Shown: one piece after another, positions 55,024 to 63,644 of the stretch | Numbering within the stretch: the first letter of the stretch is position 1 | Layout: every line of letters starts with the position of its first letter | Source of the DNA: G965204755 sp965243415 | Lineage (GTDB): Bacteria; Acidobacteriota; Vicinamibacteria; Marinacidobacterales; Marinacidobacteraceae | NCBI GenBank assembly: GCA_965243415.1 | Contig: OZ251549.1 | Coordinates: 3,968,001 to 4,032,000 of the forward strand | Reading direction: 5' to 3' | DNA length: 64,000 nt | Position numbers and translations under genes: made by a program | Notes under the pieces: generated by a model | Databases searched by the model: none | What the model saw: only the letters and a program-made list of their open reading frames with translations | What the model was told of the DNA's origin: nothing

Positions 55024-58000
55024 TTACTCGGCGGCGACTCCGGCGGCGGAGAGCCGGGCCAGGACGCCGTCCAGCTGGGCGCGTAGTTCGGCGTAGCGCT
55101 CCCGGGCGTCGGCGCCGGGAGGCTGGTCGGCGGAGTCGAGGTTCGAGTAGAGGTATCGGAGTTGGTCCACCAGCATCGGCTGCGAGTAGCGGACCGGCCG
55201 GGTCACCAATTCTTCGTGGATCGTCCGGAGTTCTTCCGAATCGCCGCCGGCGGATTCCATTGCGGCGTCCAGCCGGGTCGCCGCCGCATTCGCCTCGCTG
55301 AGCGCGTCCCGGGCCCGGAGCGCCAGCGCCACCTGCTCCCGGACCTGTTCGCCGGTGACCCAGCCTTCCTTCGCCACCCGGGGATCGAGGAGCAGCCGGA
55401 AGTCGCGGGAAGCGGTGAAGTCGCCGGCGGTCAGCGTGACCGTGTACCGCCCGGGAGCGGCCAGCGGTCCGCGCCCGCCGGGATTCCCTTCCCCGTCTTT
55501 CGGCCCGTCGTGCCGCATGTCCCAGGAGAAGCGGTGGACCCCCGCGGCCGTCGGAACGGTCGGCTGGCCGCGGCGCGCCATCCCCGGGGCGCGCATTCCC
55601 TGCGTCCGTTCTTCGGCCATTCCTTCCCCGGCGCTCTCGAACCGGCGGAGGAGGGCGCCGTCGGCGTCGTGGATCTCGATCGCGGCGGCGGCGACGGCGC
55701 TCGGCAGGCGGTAGGTGAAGCGCGGGCCCGGCGTGGGATACACCGGGTCCGCCGGCGATCCGGCGCTGAACGGACGGCCGGCGAAACGGAAACGCACTTC
55801 GTCGCGGGGCGCGAACAGGTGCGGCGCGTCCGCCGCGGCCATTTCGCGGAGCGGGCTCACATCGTCGAGGATCCAGAAGCCGCGGCCCATGGTGGAGAGC
55901 GCCAGGTCGCTGCCCACCACCTTGAGATCCGAGACCGGGGTCACCGGGAGGTTCTGCTGGAAGGAAGTCCAGTTCGCGCCGTCATCGAAGGAGACGAACA
56001 TCCCCCACTCGGTGCCGAGATAGAGCAGCCCTTCCCGGGCCGGGTCTTCCCGCACCACCCGCACCGGGTGGTCGTCCGGGACGCCGTTCGTCCCGTCGGT
56101 GAGCCGCGTCCAGGTCTCGCCGTAGTCCGTCGTCCGGTAGGCGTGCGGGGTGAAATCCCCCAACTGGTATCGCAGGACCGCGGCGTAGGCCTTCGCCGGG
56201 TCGTGCGGCGAAACCTCGATGTTCTGCACCCGGCCGTAGGGCCCGATCCCCGGCGGGGTGACCTCCTTCCAGGTGCGGCCGCCGTCCTTCGTCACATGGA
56301 TGGGGCCGTCGTTCGCCCCGGCCCAGATCACCCCGTTCTCGTGGGGGGACTCCTGGACCTCGTAGAGGACCGCGAAGTGCTCCTCCCCGGTCACATCGAG
56401 GGTGATGGGGTCGCCGGAAACCACCTGGGTCTCCGGGGTGAAGGCGGTGAGGTCCGGGGAGATCGTGCGCCAGGTGCGGCCGCCGTCCTCGGTCACATGG
56501 ACATACTGCGAAGCGTGGTACACCCGCGCCGGGTCGTGCGGCGACACATGGATCGGGACGGTGCGCTGGAACCGGTACTCCAGGTCCTTCGGGTTGTGCC
56601 CGTAGATGTTCCAGAAGCCCACATAGTACTGCTCTTCCTGGCCGGTGCGGGCGTTGTAGAGACCGAAACGGCCCTTGCAGTTCGCATACACCAGGTCCGG
56701 GTCCCCCGGTTTGGGGACCGCCGGGCCGGTTTCGCAGCCGCCGATCGCTTCCCAGTGGGCGGTATGCCCGCCGGGGCGGAAGTGGGGCGGATAGGAGGGA
56801 ACCGAGATGGTGGAGTTGTCCTGCTGGCCGGCGTAGAGCCGGTAGGGGAAGTCGTCGCTCACATCCACCTGGTACAACTCGGCGGTGGGCTGGTTCTCCT
56901 GGGTGGACCAGGTCTCGCCGCCGTCGAGGGTCACATTCGCGCCGCCGTCGTTGGCCTGGACCTGGATCTGCGGATGGTCCGGATTGATCCAGAGGTCGTG
57001 GTTGTCGCCGTGCGGGGTGAACTTGCGCTCCCAGGTCTCGCCGCCGTCCTCCGACTTGAAGTAGCCCTCGGCCATACCCCAGAGGGTGTCGGCGTCGGCG
57101 GGGTGGGCGTGCAGGTTCGTGTAGTAGAAGGGGCGGTTGCGGATCGGCTGGAAGTCGCTGACCTGGCGCCAGGTGTCGCCCCGGTCGTCGGAGCGGTACA
57201 CGCCCCCGTCGCTGCCCGGCGCCTCGATGAGGACATAGACCCGGTCGGGGTCGGCCGGGGAGACGGCCAGGTCGGACTTGCCCCGGAGGCCGGTGGGAAG
57301 GCCGTTCTCCAGGGACTCCCAGGTGTCGCCGCCGTCGGTGGTGCGGTGGACGCCGCCCTCCATACCCCCGGAGCGGATCGTCCACGGTTTCCGCTCCGCT
57401 TCCCACATGGAGGCGTAGATGGTGTCCGGGTCCTCCGGATGGAATTCCAGATCGGTGGCGCCGGTGCGTTCGGAGAGGTGGAGCACCAGTTCCCAATTCG
57501 CGCCGCCGTCGCCGGTGCGGTACACGCCCCGTTCCGGGTTCGGCGCGAAGGGGTTGCCGATCGCCGCCACCCAGGCGCGGTCCGGGTCCTCCGGATGGAT
57601 GAGGACGGCGCCGGTGTTCCCGGTGTCCTCCAGGCCGATGGCGCGCCAGGTCTTCCCGGCGTCGTCGGAGCGGTAGGCGCCCTTCCCGATGATCACATTG
57701 CTGCGGAGGCCGTCGGAACCGGTGGTCACATAGACGATGTCCGGATCGCTCTCGGCGACGGCGACGGCGCCGATGGAGGGGCTGGCGAAGACGCCGTCGG
57801 AGATCGGATGCCAGTGGTGGCCGTAGTCGGTGGTCTTCCAGACGCCGCCGCCGGTGGCGCCCATGTAGAAGGTCCCCGGCTGGGAACGGTGGCCGGCGAC
57901 CGCGGTCACCCGCCCGCCGCGGGAGGGGCCCACCGGGCGGTAGCGCATCTCGGCGAGGAGGTCCGCCGCCGGCTGGGCCTCCGCCGGCCGGTCGAACGGC

Positions 58001-58146
58001 GGGGCCGCGAGGAAGAAGGCCGCGGCGGGAGACGCCAGCAGGGCCCGGAGCGCGCGGCGGGGGGTGCGCGTCTTCTGCGGACGGGCCTCGGGACACAAGC
58101 GGCCGGTAAGTCGGCTCGGCAGTCGGCTCGGCAGTCGGCTCTGCAT
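55024..58146 (-). CDS. sortilin/VPS10-like BNR-repeat secreted protein
   Basis: The product is a 1040-residue exported protein. A signal segment (LLASPAAAFFLAAPP) is followed by a beta-propeller of many Asp-box repeats (WKTTDYGHHWH, YRSDDAGKTW, YRTGDGGANWE, HRTTDGGDTWE, FKSEDGGETWE, HVTEDGGRTWR, HVTKDGGRTWK), then a C-terminal beta-sandwich and a helical tail. Such proteins are often annotated as glycosyl hydrolases, but no catalytic evidence exists; the family is abundant in Acidobacteriota and Gemmatimonadota, and binding or processing of exported polymers is a guess. ATG 58144..58146 starts with three Leu-Pro-Ser-Arg repeats encoded by a 12-bp tandem repeat, so the exact start may vary. 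Confidence 0.9.
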   Translation of the reverse strand: MQSRLPSRLPSRLTGRLCPEARPQKTRTPRRALRALLASPAAAFFLAAPPFDRPAEAQPAADLLAEMRYRPVGPSRGGRVTAVAGHRSQPGTFYMGATGGGVWKTTDYGHHWHPISDGVFASPSIGAVAVAESDPDIVYVTTGSDGLRSNVIIGKGAYRSDDAGKTWRAIGLEDTGNTGAVLIHPEDPDRAWVAAIGNPFAPNPERGVYRTGDGGANWELVLHLSERTGATDLEFHPEDPDTIYASMWEAERKPWTIRSGGMEGGVHRTTDGGDTWESLENGLPTGLRGKSDLAVSPADPDRVYVLIEAPGSDGGVYRSDDRGDTWRQVSDFQPIRNRPFYYTNLHAHPADADTLWGMAEGYFKSEDGGETWERKFTPHGDNHDLWINPDHPQIQVQANDGGANVTLDGGETWSTQENQPTAELYQVDVSDDFPYRLYAGQQDNSTISVPSYPPHFRPGGHTAHWEAIGGCETGPAVPKPGDPDLVYANCKGRFGLYNARTGQEEQYYVGFWNIYGHNPKDLEYRFQRTVPIHVSPHDPARVYHASQYVHVTEDGGRTWRTISPDLTAFTPETQVVSGDPITLDVTGEEHFAVLYEVQESPHENGVIWAGANDGPIHVTKDGGRTWKEVTPPGIGPYGRVQNIEVSPHDPAKAYAAVLRYQLGDFTPHAYRTTDYGETWTRLTDGTNGVPDDHPVRVVREDPAREGLLYLGTEWGMFVSFDDGANWTSFQQNLPVTPVSDLKVVGSDLALSTMGRGFWILDDVSPLREMAAADAPHLFAPRDEVRFRFAGRPFSAGSPADPVYPTPGPRFTYRLPSAVAAAAIEIHDADGALLRRFESAGEGMAEERTQGMRAPGMARRGQPTVPTAAGVHRFSWDMRHDGPKDGEGNPGGRGPLAAPGRYTVTLTAGDFTASRDFRLLLDPRVAKEGWVTGEQVREQVALALRARDALSEANAAATRLDAAMESAGGDSEELRTIHEELVTRPVRYSQPMLVDQLRYLYSNLDSADQPPGADARERYAELRAQLDGVLARLSAAGVAAE

Positions 58147-58261
58147 GGGGGTGGGTCGCCTCCGTTCTCGGATTCTCGGTGGTCGGTCTTCGCGCGCCCT
58201 TCTGCGGCAGGGCGAACCCCGCCGGGGCGGCGCGCCGCGCCCGACGCGGAAACGGGCGAGT

Positions 58262-58966
58262 TTACCGGGATCGGCGCGCGCGGCCCGGCCGGGGGACGGC
58301 GCGGCCGCGGGAGCCGGCGGAGGGAGCGCGGGGCGGCGCGGCGGAACCGGGCCGGGGCGCGGGGGCGGCGCGTCCCCCGGGAGCGCCCCTCGGGCGGGCG
58401 CCACCCGGGGAAGCGGCGCGCGGGGGCGGCGGGCGGCGGCCGGCGGAGGCGGCGTCGGTCGGGAACGCGGGCGGCGGGCCCGCCCCCGGCTTCCGGCGGG
58501 GCTCGGGGAACCCGGCGCGGGGGCGGTTCGGACGCGGGCTCCGCGGCGGGACCCCGCGCCAGCGGCCGGCGCCGGGCCGGACCGGGATCGCGCGGCGCGG
58601 CCCGGAGCGACCGGGAACGGGGGCCGCTTCCCGCGCCGGACGGGCGGGGGGCGCGGTGGAGGCCGGGAGCCAGAGCCAGGCCGAGGCGGTCAGTCCCGGC
58701 CTTTCGGGAGCGAAGCCGAAGGCCCGGTGGAACCGCGTCGTCCCCCGGGCGAAGGCTTCGAGGAGGTCGCCGGTGTCCCGGTCCCAGCCGATGAGGAAGT
58801 CGAGTTGATCTTCGTCGAGGTCGGCGATCGTGAACTCGAGCACCCGGGGTTCCGCCGCCGGCGGCTGCGCGGCGGAGACGCCGGACAGCGGAACGGAGGC
58901 CGCGAGCAGGCCCAGCGGGAACGCCCCGGAGCGGAGGCGGCGCGCGGTCGGGGCGAGCGGGGACAT
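58262..58966 (-). CDS. hypothetical exported protein with Pro/Arg-rich tail
   Basis: From ATG 58964..58966 the 234-residue product has a signal peptide (FPLGLLAASVPLSGVSAAQ) and a short folded segment (RVLEFTIADLDEDQLDFLI, GWDRDTGDLLEAFARG, TTRFHRAFGFAPERPG) containing an acidic DLDEDQ stretch. The last 130 residues are Pro/Arg/Ala-rich and may be read-through of a frame damaged downstream of about 58620. I do not recognise the family. It lies on the same strand as the BNR gene, about 115 bp upstream. Confidence 0.5.
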   Translation of the reverse strand: MSPLAPTARRLRSGAFPLGLLAASVPLSGVSAAQPPAAEPRVLEFTIADLDEDQLDFLIGWDRDTGDLLEAFARGTTRFHRAFGFAPERPGLTASAWLWLPASTAPPARPAREAAPVPGRSGPRRAIPVRPGAGRWRGVPPRSPRPNRPRAGFPEPRRKPGAGPPPAFPTDAASAGRRPPPPRAASPGGARPRGAPGGRAAPAPRPGSAAPPRAPSAGSRGRAVPRPGRARRSR

Positions 58967-59624
58967 CGGGTCCGAATGCAAGCAGAAACCGGACCCGGCG
59001 GCCACTGCCGGTATGGGCCCGGCGGAGCCGGCGCCGGGGCGCGCCGGGCCCCCGGCGCACCGGGCGGCCCTTCCGGGAGTGCGGTTCGCCCGTTTCGCGC
59101 TCGCCGGGACCGTTCCCGGTGTCCGTCCCCGGCGTTCCCTGCCGGTGCGCCCCACCGGCGTTCCCCACGGCGTTCCCTGCCGGCGTTCCCGACAGGGTTC
59201 CGCCGCCGGCCGGTCGCTGCCGGCGCGCCCCGCCCGCGCTCGGCCGGGAGGGATGCCGAGCGCCCGATCCGCCGCCGTCCACGGTTCTCCCGCCGGGGCC
59301 CGGCCGGGACGCCCCGTCCGGCGAACCAGGCGCCCGGCGATACCGCCACTCGTCGCGCCTCTCCGCAGCCCGGGGCCCGGCCGGGCTGCTCCCTGCCTCC
59401 ACTCTCCGGGCATCGCTCGGAACCCCCACCGAGGGCCCGCCAGCACTCACTCCTCCACCTTCACCGACGCTCCACCGACCCGCCGAGTGCGTAAAAGTTC
59501 GTGTCCCCCAAATGCGTAAAAGTTGGTGTCACTTGACAGTCGGGAGCGGATCCGGGCGGCCGGCGCCCGTTACGCTTTTCGGCGGCGCCGGCGGGCGGCG
59601 TCCGTACTCCGAAAGGGTCCCCCC
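58967..59624. other. intergenic region with IS-end-like repeats
   Basis: The first 500 bp are GC-rich with imperfect GGCGTTCCC repeats (about 59130..59215) and no supported gene. At 59488..59505 and 59513..59530 the 18-bp word TGCGTAAAAGTT-C/G-GTGTC is directly repeated with a 25-bp period, in an AT-rich patch unlike its surroundings and next to TGTCACTTGACA. It resembles the multiple terminal repeats found at some IS ends (for example IS21-like), but no transposase is near. Confidence 0.45.
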
Positions 59625-60671
59625 ATGTTCCAGACGATTCGAGGCCGACGGGCGCGCCGGTTCGCGACGGCGCTCCCGGTCGCGACAGCGCTCCCGGTCG
59701 CGGCGGCGCTCCTCTTCGCGGCGGCGGGCCCGGCGCTCGCGCAGGGCGGCAGCGAGACGCTCCTCGAAGAGGAGTGGGGCCGGATCGAGCCGCTCTCCGG
59801 CGGGAAACTGGGGCTCGCCGCCATCCACCTGGACACCGGGCGCACCGCGTTCCTCCACCCGGACGAGGCCTTCCCGATGGCCAGCACCTACAAGGTCCCC
59901 ATCGCGGTGGAGATGCTGCGGCGGGTGGACGAAGGGGAGTTCTCCCTCGAAGACCTGGTCGAAGTGAACGCCGGCGACCTCTCTCCCGGGAGCGGGATGA
60001 TCAGCCGGCTGCTCGACGACCCCGGGGTCGCCCTGTCCTGGCGGAACCTGCTCGAGTTGATGCTGCTCATCAGCGACAACTCGGCGACCGACCTCTGCCT
60101 GACCGCGGCCGGCGGCGGCGAACGGGTCACCGCCCGGATGCGGGAGATGGGGGTGGAGGGCATCCGGGTGACCCGCTCCACCGCGAACCTCATCACCGAC
60201 TATGTGGGGGCGGAAGACCTGCCGCCGCGCCCGGAACGCACCCGCGCCACCTACACCGAGCACTACGAACGGGTGCCGGAGGAAGAACGGGAACGCGCCG
60301 GGCGGGAGTTCGAGTCCGACCCCCGGGACACGGCGACGCCCCGGGGGATGGCCGACCTGCTGCGCCGCCTCTGGGCCGGGGAAGGGCTGTCGCCGGGGAG
60401 CCGCGACCTGCTGGTGGACATCATGGAGCGTTGCGAGACCGGAGCCGGACGGCTCAAGGGGCGGCTGCCGGAGGGCACGGTGGTGGCCCACAAGACCGGC
60501 ACCATCGGGCGGACGACGAACGATGTGGGCGTCCTGACGCTCCCGGGCGGCGCCGGGGAGGTGGTCGTCGTGGCCTTCGTGAAGGAGTCGGACCGGCCGA
60601 TCCCGGAGCGGGAGCGGGCCATCGCCGACGCCGCCCGCGCCGCCTACGACTACTTCCTCTTCGCGCGGTAA
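59625..60671 (+). CDS. class A beta-lactamase-family serine hydrolase
   Basis: The 348-residue exported product has a signal peptide whose hydrophobic core is built from an 18-bp tandem repeat (ATALPVATALPVAAALL), ending in ALAQ. The serine-hydrolase motifs are all present: MASTYKVPIAVE (S-x-x-K), LISDNSATD (S-D-N) and AHKTGTIG (K-T-G). The omega-loop region is atypical: SDPRDTATP aligns with the end of the usual loop, but the E-x-x-L-N motif is not visible and the loop is longer (a charged PEEERERAGREFE stretch). It is most likely a chromosomal beta-lactamase or a related penicillin-interacting hydrolase; activity on beta-lactams is uncertain. ATG 59625 is chosen for the signal peptide. Confidence 0.87.
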   Translation: MFQTIRGRRARRFATALPVATALPVAAALLFAAAGPALAQGGSETLLEEEWGRIEPLSGGKLGLAAIHLDTGRTAFLHPDEAFPMASTYKVPIAVEMLRRVDEGEFSLEDLVEVNAGDLSPGSGMISRLLDDPGVALSWRNLLELMLLISDNSATDLCLTAAGGGERVTARMREMGVEGIRVTRSTANLITDYVGAEDLPPRPERTRATYTEHYERVPEEERERAGREFESDPRDTATPRGMADLLRRLWAGEGLSPGSRDLLVDIMERCETGAGRLKGRLPEGTVVAHKTGTIGRTTNDVGVLTLPGGAGEVVVVAFVKESDRPIPERERAIADAARAAYDYFLFAR

Positions 60672-60709
60672 CGGCGAAGGGGGGCGGGCCCGGCCGGGCC
60701 GGAGGGGCG

Positions 60710-61963
60710 CTACCCCGCCCGCAGGATCTCGCCGGCGGCGGCGAGGAAGGCGTCGTTGTCGGCGGGCAGCCCCACGGACACCCGCAGGAAGGTGGGGAGC
60801 CCCCAGCCGCCGCCCTCCTGCACATAGATGCGGCGGCGGTAGAGATCCCGGGCCACCGGGAGCGCCGCCCGGCCGAGGTCGGTCATCAGGAACGGGGCGC
60901 GGTGCGGCCAGGCGGGGCAGCCGAGCGCGGCCAGCCCGGCGCGCAACTGCGCGAGGCCGTCGTCCACCGTCTGCCGGTAGGCGGCCACATGCTCCCGGTC
61001 CCCGAGCGCCGGGCCGCAGGCGGCCAGGGCGGCGGTGTTCAGGCCGAAGTCGCCCCACCAGATCCCCTCCGCCCGCCCGAACACCGGGCCGGAGCCGATC
61101 ACATAGCCGAGCCGGAGCCCGGCCATCCCGTAGGCCTTCGAGAAGGTGCGGGCCACGATCACCGGGCCTCCGGAGAGGGCGAGCGGGATCGAGTCCCCGC
61201 CCTCGGGCAGGAACTCGGCGTAGGCCTCGTCCACGAGGAGGCAGCCGCCCTCGGGCACCGCCTCGGCGAGGGAGGCGATCCCGTCCCGGGAGACGGAGGC
61301 CCCGGTGGGGTTGTTCGGGTTCGCCAGATAGACCATCCGGGTGTCCGGGCGGATCGCGGCCCGCAGCGCGGCCAGGTCGGTGGCGCCTTCGGGGCCCATC
61401 GGCGTCCGGATCACTGTCGCGCCGATCCGCTCGGCGACTCCGGCGCACCAGCCGTAGGTCCGCTCCGGCAGCACCAGGCTGGTCGTTCCCGGCGCCAGGA
61501 AGGCCCAGGGCAGGAACTGCAGGAACTCGGTGGAACCGCAGCCGGGGAGGATCCGGGCGGCGTCGGTTCCGTGATGGGCGGCGATCTGCTCGCGCACCGG
61601 GGCCGGGTCGTTGTAGCGGTTCCCCTCGGCCAGACCCTGTTCGGCGACGGCGGCGAGCGCCCGGGGGGAGGGCCCCAGCGGGTTCTCGTTGAAGCCGATG
61701 CGGACCGCGCCTTCGGGGAAGCCGCCTTCGGGGAAGACCGGGAGCGGCGGCTCGCCGGGGTCGGTCGGCGTCGGTTCGGGGGCGGCGGCGCCTTCGGTCG
61801 CGGAACCCTCGGGGCGCCCGCAGGAAGCGACGGCCAGGGTCGCCGCCGTTCCCGCGGCCAGGCGGAGGAACGCCCGGCGGTCGGGGCGCAGGCCGAAGGG
61901 ATAGCACTCGAAGCCGGGGCGGCGGGAGGGGAGCGGAAGCGGCGGAGCGGGCGCGGCAGTCAT
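60710..61963 (-). CDS. Tat-exported lipoprotein aminotransferase, HisC-like (class I/II PLP)
   Basis: The 417-residue product begins with a twin-arginine signal (RPDRRAFLRLAAGTAATL) that ends in a lipobox-like VASC, so it is probably exported folded and lipid-anchored. The mature part is a fold-type I PLP enzyme close to histidinol-phosphate aminotransferases: GFNENPLGPSPRAL, YLANPNNPTGA (PLP Asn), VDEAYAEF (PLP Asp) and the Schiff-base Lys in FSKAYGMAGLRLGY, plus a C-terminal FLRVSVG-type segment. A periplasmic location is unusual for histidine biosynthesis, and no his genes are near, so the true substrate is probably extracytoplasmic. ATG 61961..61963 includes the Tat motif. Confidence 0.88.
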   Translation of the reverse strand: MTAAPAPPLPLPSRRPGFECYPFGLRPDRRAFLRLAAGTAATLAVASCGRPEGSATEGAAAPEPTPTDPGEPPLPVFPEGGFPEGAVRIGFNENPLGPSPRALAAVAEQGLAEGNRYNDPAPVREQIAAHHGTDAARILPGCGSTEFLQFLPWAFLAPGTTSLVLPERTYGWCAGVAERIGATVIRTPMGPEGATDLAALRAAIRPDTRMVYLANPNNPTGASVSRDGIASLAEAVPEGGCLLVDEAYAEFLPEGGDSIPLALSGGPVIVARTFSKAYGMAGLRLGYVIGSGPVFGRAEGIWWGDFGLNTAALAACGPALGDREHVAAYRQTVDDGLAQLRAGLAALGCPAWPHRAPFLMTDLGRAALPVARDLYRRRIYVQEGGGWGLPTFLRVSVGLPADNDAFLAAAGEILRAG

Positions 61964-62104
61964 GACCGGGGCGAGCGTACCGCCCCCGTTCCCGACGCCG
62001 GGAGCGGGTTCCCGGGGGGTGCCGCCGGCCCCACCGTTCGCGACGCCCGACCGGGTCGGGAGCGCCCACCCGATCCTTTCCGTCCATCCCGCAGTCCGCG
62101 GGAC

Positions 62105-62770
62105 CGGACCCGGTGTCTTCAGCCCCACCGGTGCGCCCGGACCCTGTGTCTGTGGGCCCCCGGGCGTCGCCGGAGCGTGCCCGGACCCTGTGTCTTCAGC
62201 GTCGCCGGAGCACGGACCCTGTGTTTTTCGACTCGCCGGAGCGACCGGGCCCTGTGTCTTTCGACCCGCCGGAGCGACCGGGCCCTGTGTCTTTCGATCC
62301 GCCGGAGCGACCGGGCCCTGCGCCTTTCGACCCGCCGGAGCGCCGGGCCCTGTGTCTTTCGATCCGCCGGGCGACCGGGCCCTGTGTCTTTCGATCCACC
62401 GGGACGACCGGGCCCTGTGTCTTTCGATCCGCCGGGTGACCGGGCCCTGTGTCTTTCGATCCGCCGGGACGACCGGGCCCTGTGTCTTTCGATCCGCCGG
62501 GGCGACCGGGCCCTGTGTCTTTCGACCCCGGGCGTCGTCGGAGCGTGCACGGACCCTGTGTTTTCCTCGATGTCGGAGCGCCCGGGCCCTGTGTCTTCAG
62601 CGTCGCCGGAGCGCCGGGCCCTGTGTCTTTCGACCCGCCGGGGCGCCGGACCCTGTGTTTCTCGACCCGCCGGCGCGCCGGGCCCTGTGTCTTTCGACCC
62701 GCCGGGGCGACCGGGCCCGGTGTCTTTCGGCCCGCCGGAGTTCCGGACCCCGTGCTCCCACCCCTCGGGG
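62105..62770. repeat. ~33-bp minisatellite
   Basis: About 20 contiguous imperfect copies of a unit of roughly 33 bp (29 to 34) whose core is GGGCCCTGTGTCTTTCGA followed by TCCGCCGGAGCGACC lie between the aminotransferase and PDZ genes. Units differ by substitutions and small indels, mainly in the second half. There are no unique spacers, so it is not a CRISPR array. Most units are a multiple of three, leaving long open frames in several frames, none with other coding evidence. Confidence 0.88.
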
Positions 62771-62865
62771 CGGTCGACCTCGGGTGTCCGGCGCGGCGGC
62801 GAGAGCGGGACCCCGGGTTCGACTCCCGCCGGGCGGGCGCCCCGCCGGTCGCGGCGGAACCGCGG

Positions 62866-63579
62866 CTACTCCTGCGGGTTCCGTTCGGCGAGTCTGCGTT
62901 CCAGTTCCCGGAGGCGCTCCTCGGCTTCGGCGAGGCGTTCCGCCATCTCCCCGAAGTCCACGGCGCTCAGCTGGGCCCGCGCTTCCTCGAAGGCTTCCCG
63001 CATCGCTTCCCGGGCTTCTTCGCTGTCGAGCACCACGCGGGGCAACTCCTCGCGCAGCCGGTCGAGTCCCTCCCAGTCCGGCAGGTCGTCGCCGGAGAGC
63101 CAGACCGCGCCTTCGCGCTCCCCGACGGTCACTTCGAGCGTGAGCGGCGCCCGGTCGCGGACCAGGCCCAGGGAGACGGTCTCCTCCGGCTCCAGCCGAC
63201 CCACGGCGCGCACCACCTGCTCCGGGCGCGCGGTCTCCTCGTCCCCGACGGAAACGATCAGGTCTCCCACCCGGAGACCGGCGGCGGCGGCCGGACTCTC
63301 CGCCTCGACCGCGGACACCAGGACGCCGGTCTCGCCGGAGGCGCCGTAGAACTCCTGGAGTTCGGGGGTGACGCCGAGCAGCCGGACTCCCAGGTAGCCG
63401 CGGCCGAGGTGACCGACCACCATCCGGGTCTTGACCGGCGCCTCCACCCGGATCTTCCGGTCGGGGTCGCCGGAGGCGAACCACCAGGTCTGGGCCGCGG
63501 CGAGCGCCGGGAACGGGAGCGCGAGGGTCAGGAGAGCCAGGGCGACGGCGCCGCGGCGGCGCGGGGAGCGGACGGTCAT
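62866..63579 (-). CDS. exported PDZ-domain protein with C-terminal coiled coil
   Basis: The 237-residue product has a signal peptide (VALALLTLALPFPALAAAQ) and one PDZ domain (residues about 55-150: GRGYLGVRLLGVTPEL, then AESPAAAAGLRVGDLIVSVG and EQVVRAVGRL). The C-terminal part is a charged amphipathic coiled coil (FEEARAQLSAVDFGEMAER and AEERLRELERRLAER). It has no protease domain, so it is probably an adaptor or regulator in the periplasm. ATG 63577..63579 is 65 bp from the stop of the next gene, so the two may be co-transcribed. Confidence 0.82.
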   Translation of the reverse strand: MTVRSPRRRGAVALALLTLALPFPALAAAQTWWFASGDPDRKIRVEAPVKTRMVVGHLGRGYLGVRLLGVTPELQEFYGASGETGVLVSAVEAESPAAAAGLRVGDLIVSVGDEETARPEQVVRAVGRLEPEETVSLGLVRDRAPLTLEVTVGEREGAVWLSGDDLPDWEGLDRLREELPRVVLDSEEAREAMREAFEEARAQLSAVDFGEMAERLAEAEERLRELERRLAERNPQE

Positions 63580-63644
63580 GGTCGGGAGTCCTCCGGCGAG
63601 GGATCGAGATCGGGGTGGGAGATTCGTTCGGGGGAGTCGGGGCG

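Noticed and set aside
55162..58794. 1210-codon frame antisense to the BNR gene
   Set aside because: No motifs; the minus-strand frame has repeated Asp-boxes and a signal peptide.
62105..62770. Possible CRISPR array
   Set aside because: The units are contiguous and vary by substitution; there are no unique spacers of constant length and no cas genes.
59774..63349. 1191-codon plus-strand frame through the minisatellite
   Set aside because: It overlaps the aminotransferase and PDZ genes in antisense and depends on repeats with a unit length divisible by three; no domain is seen.
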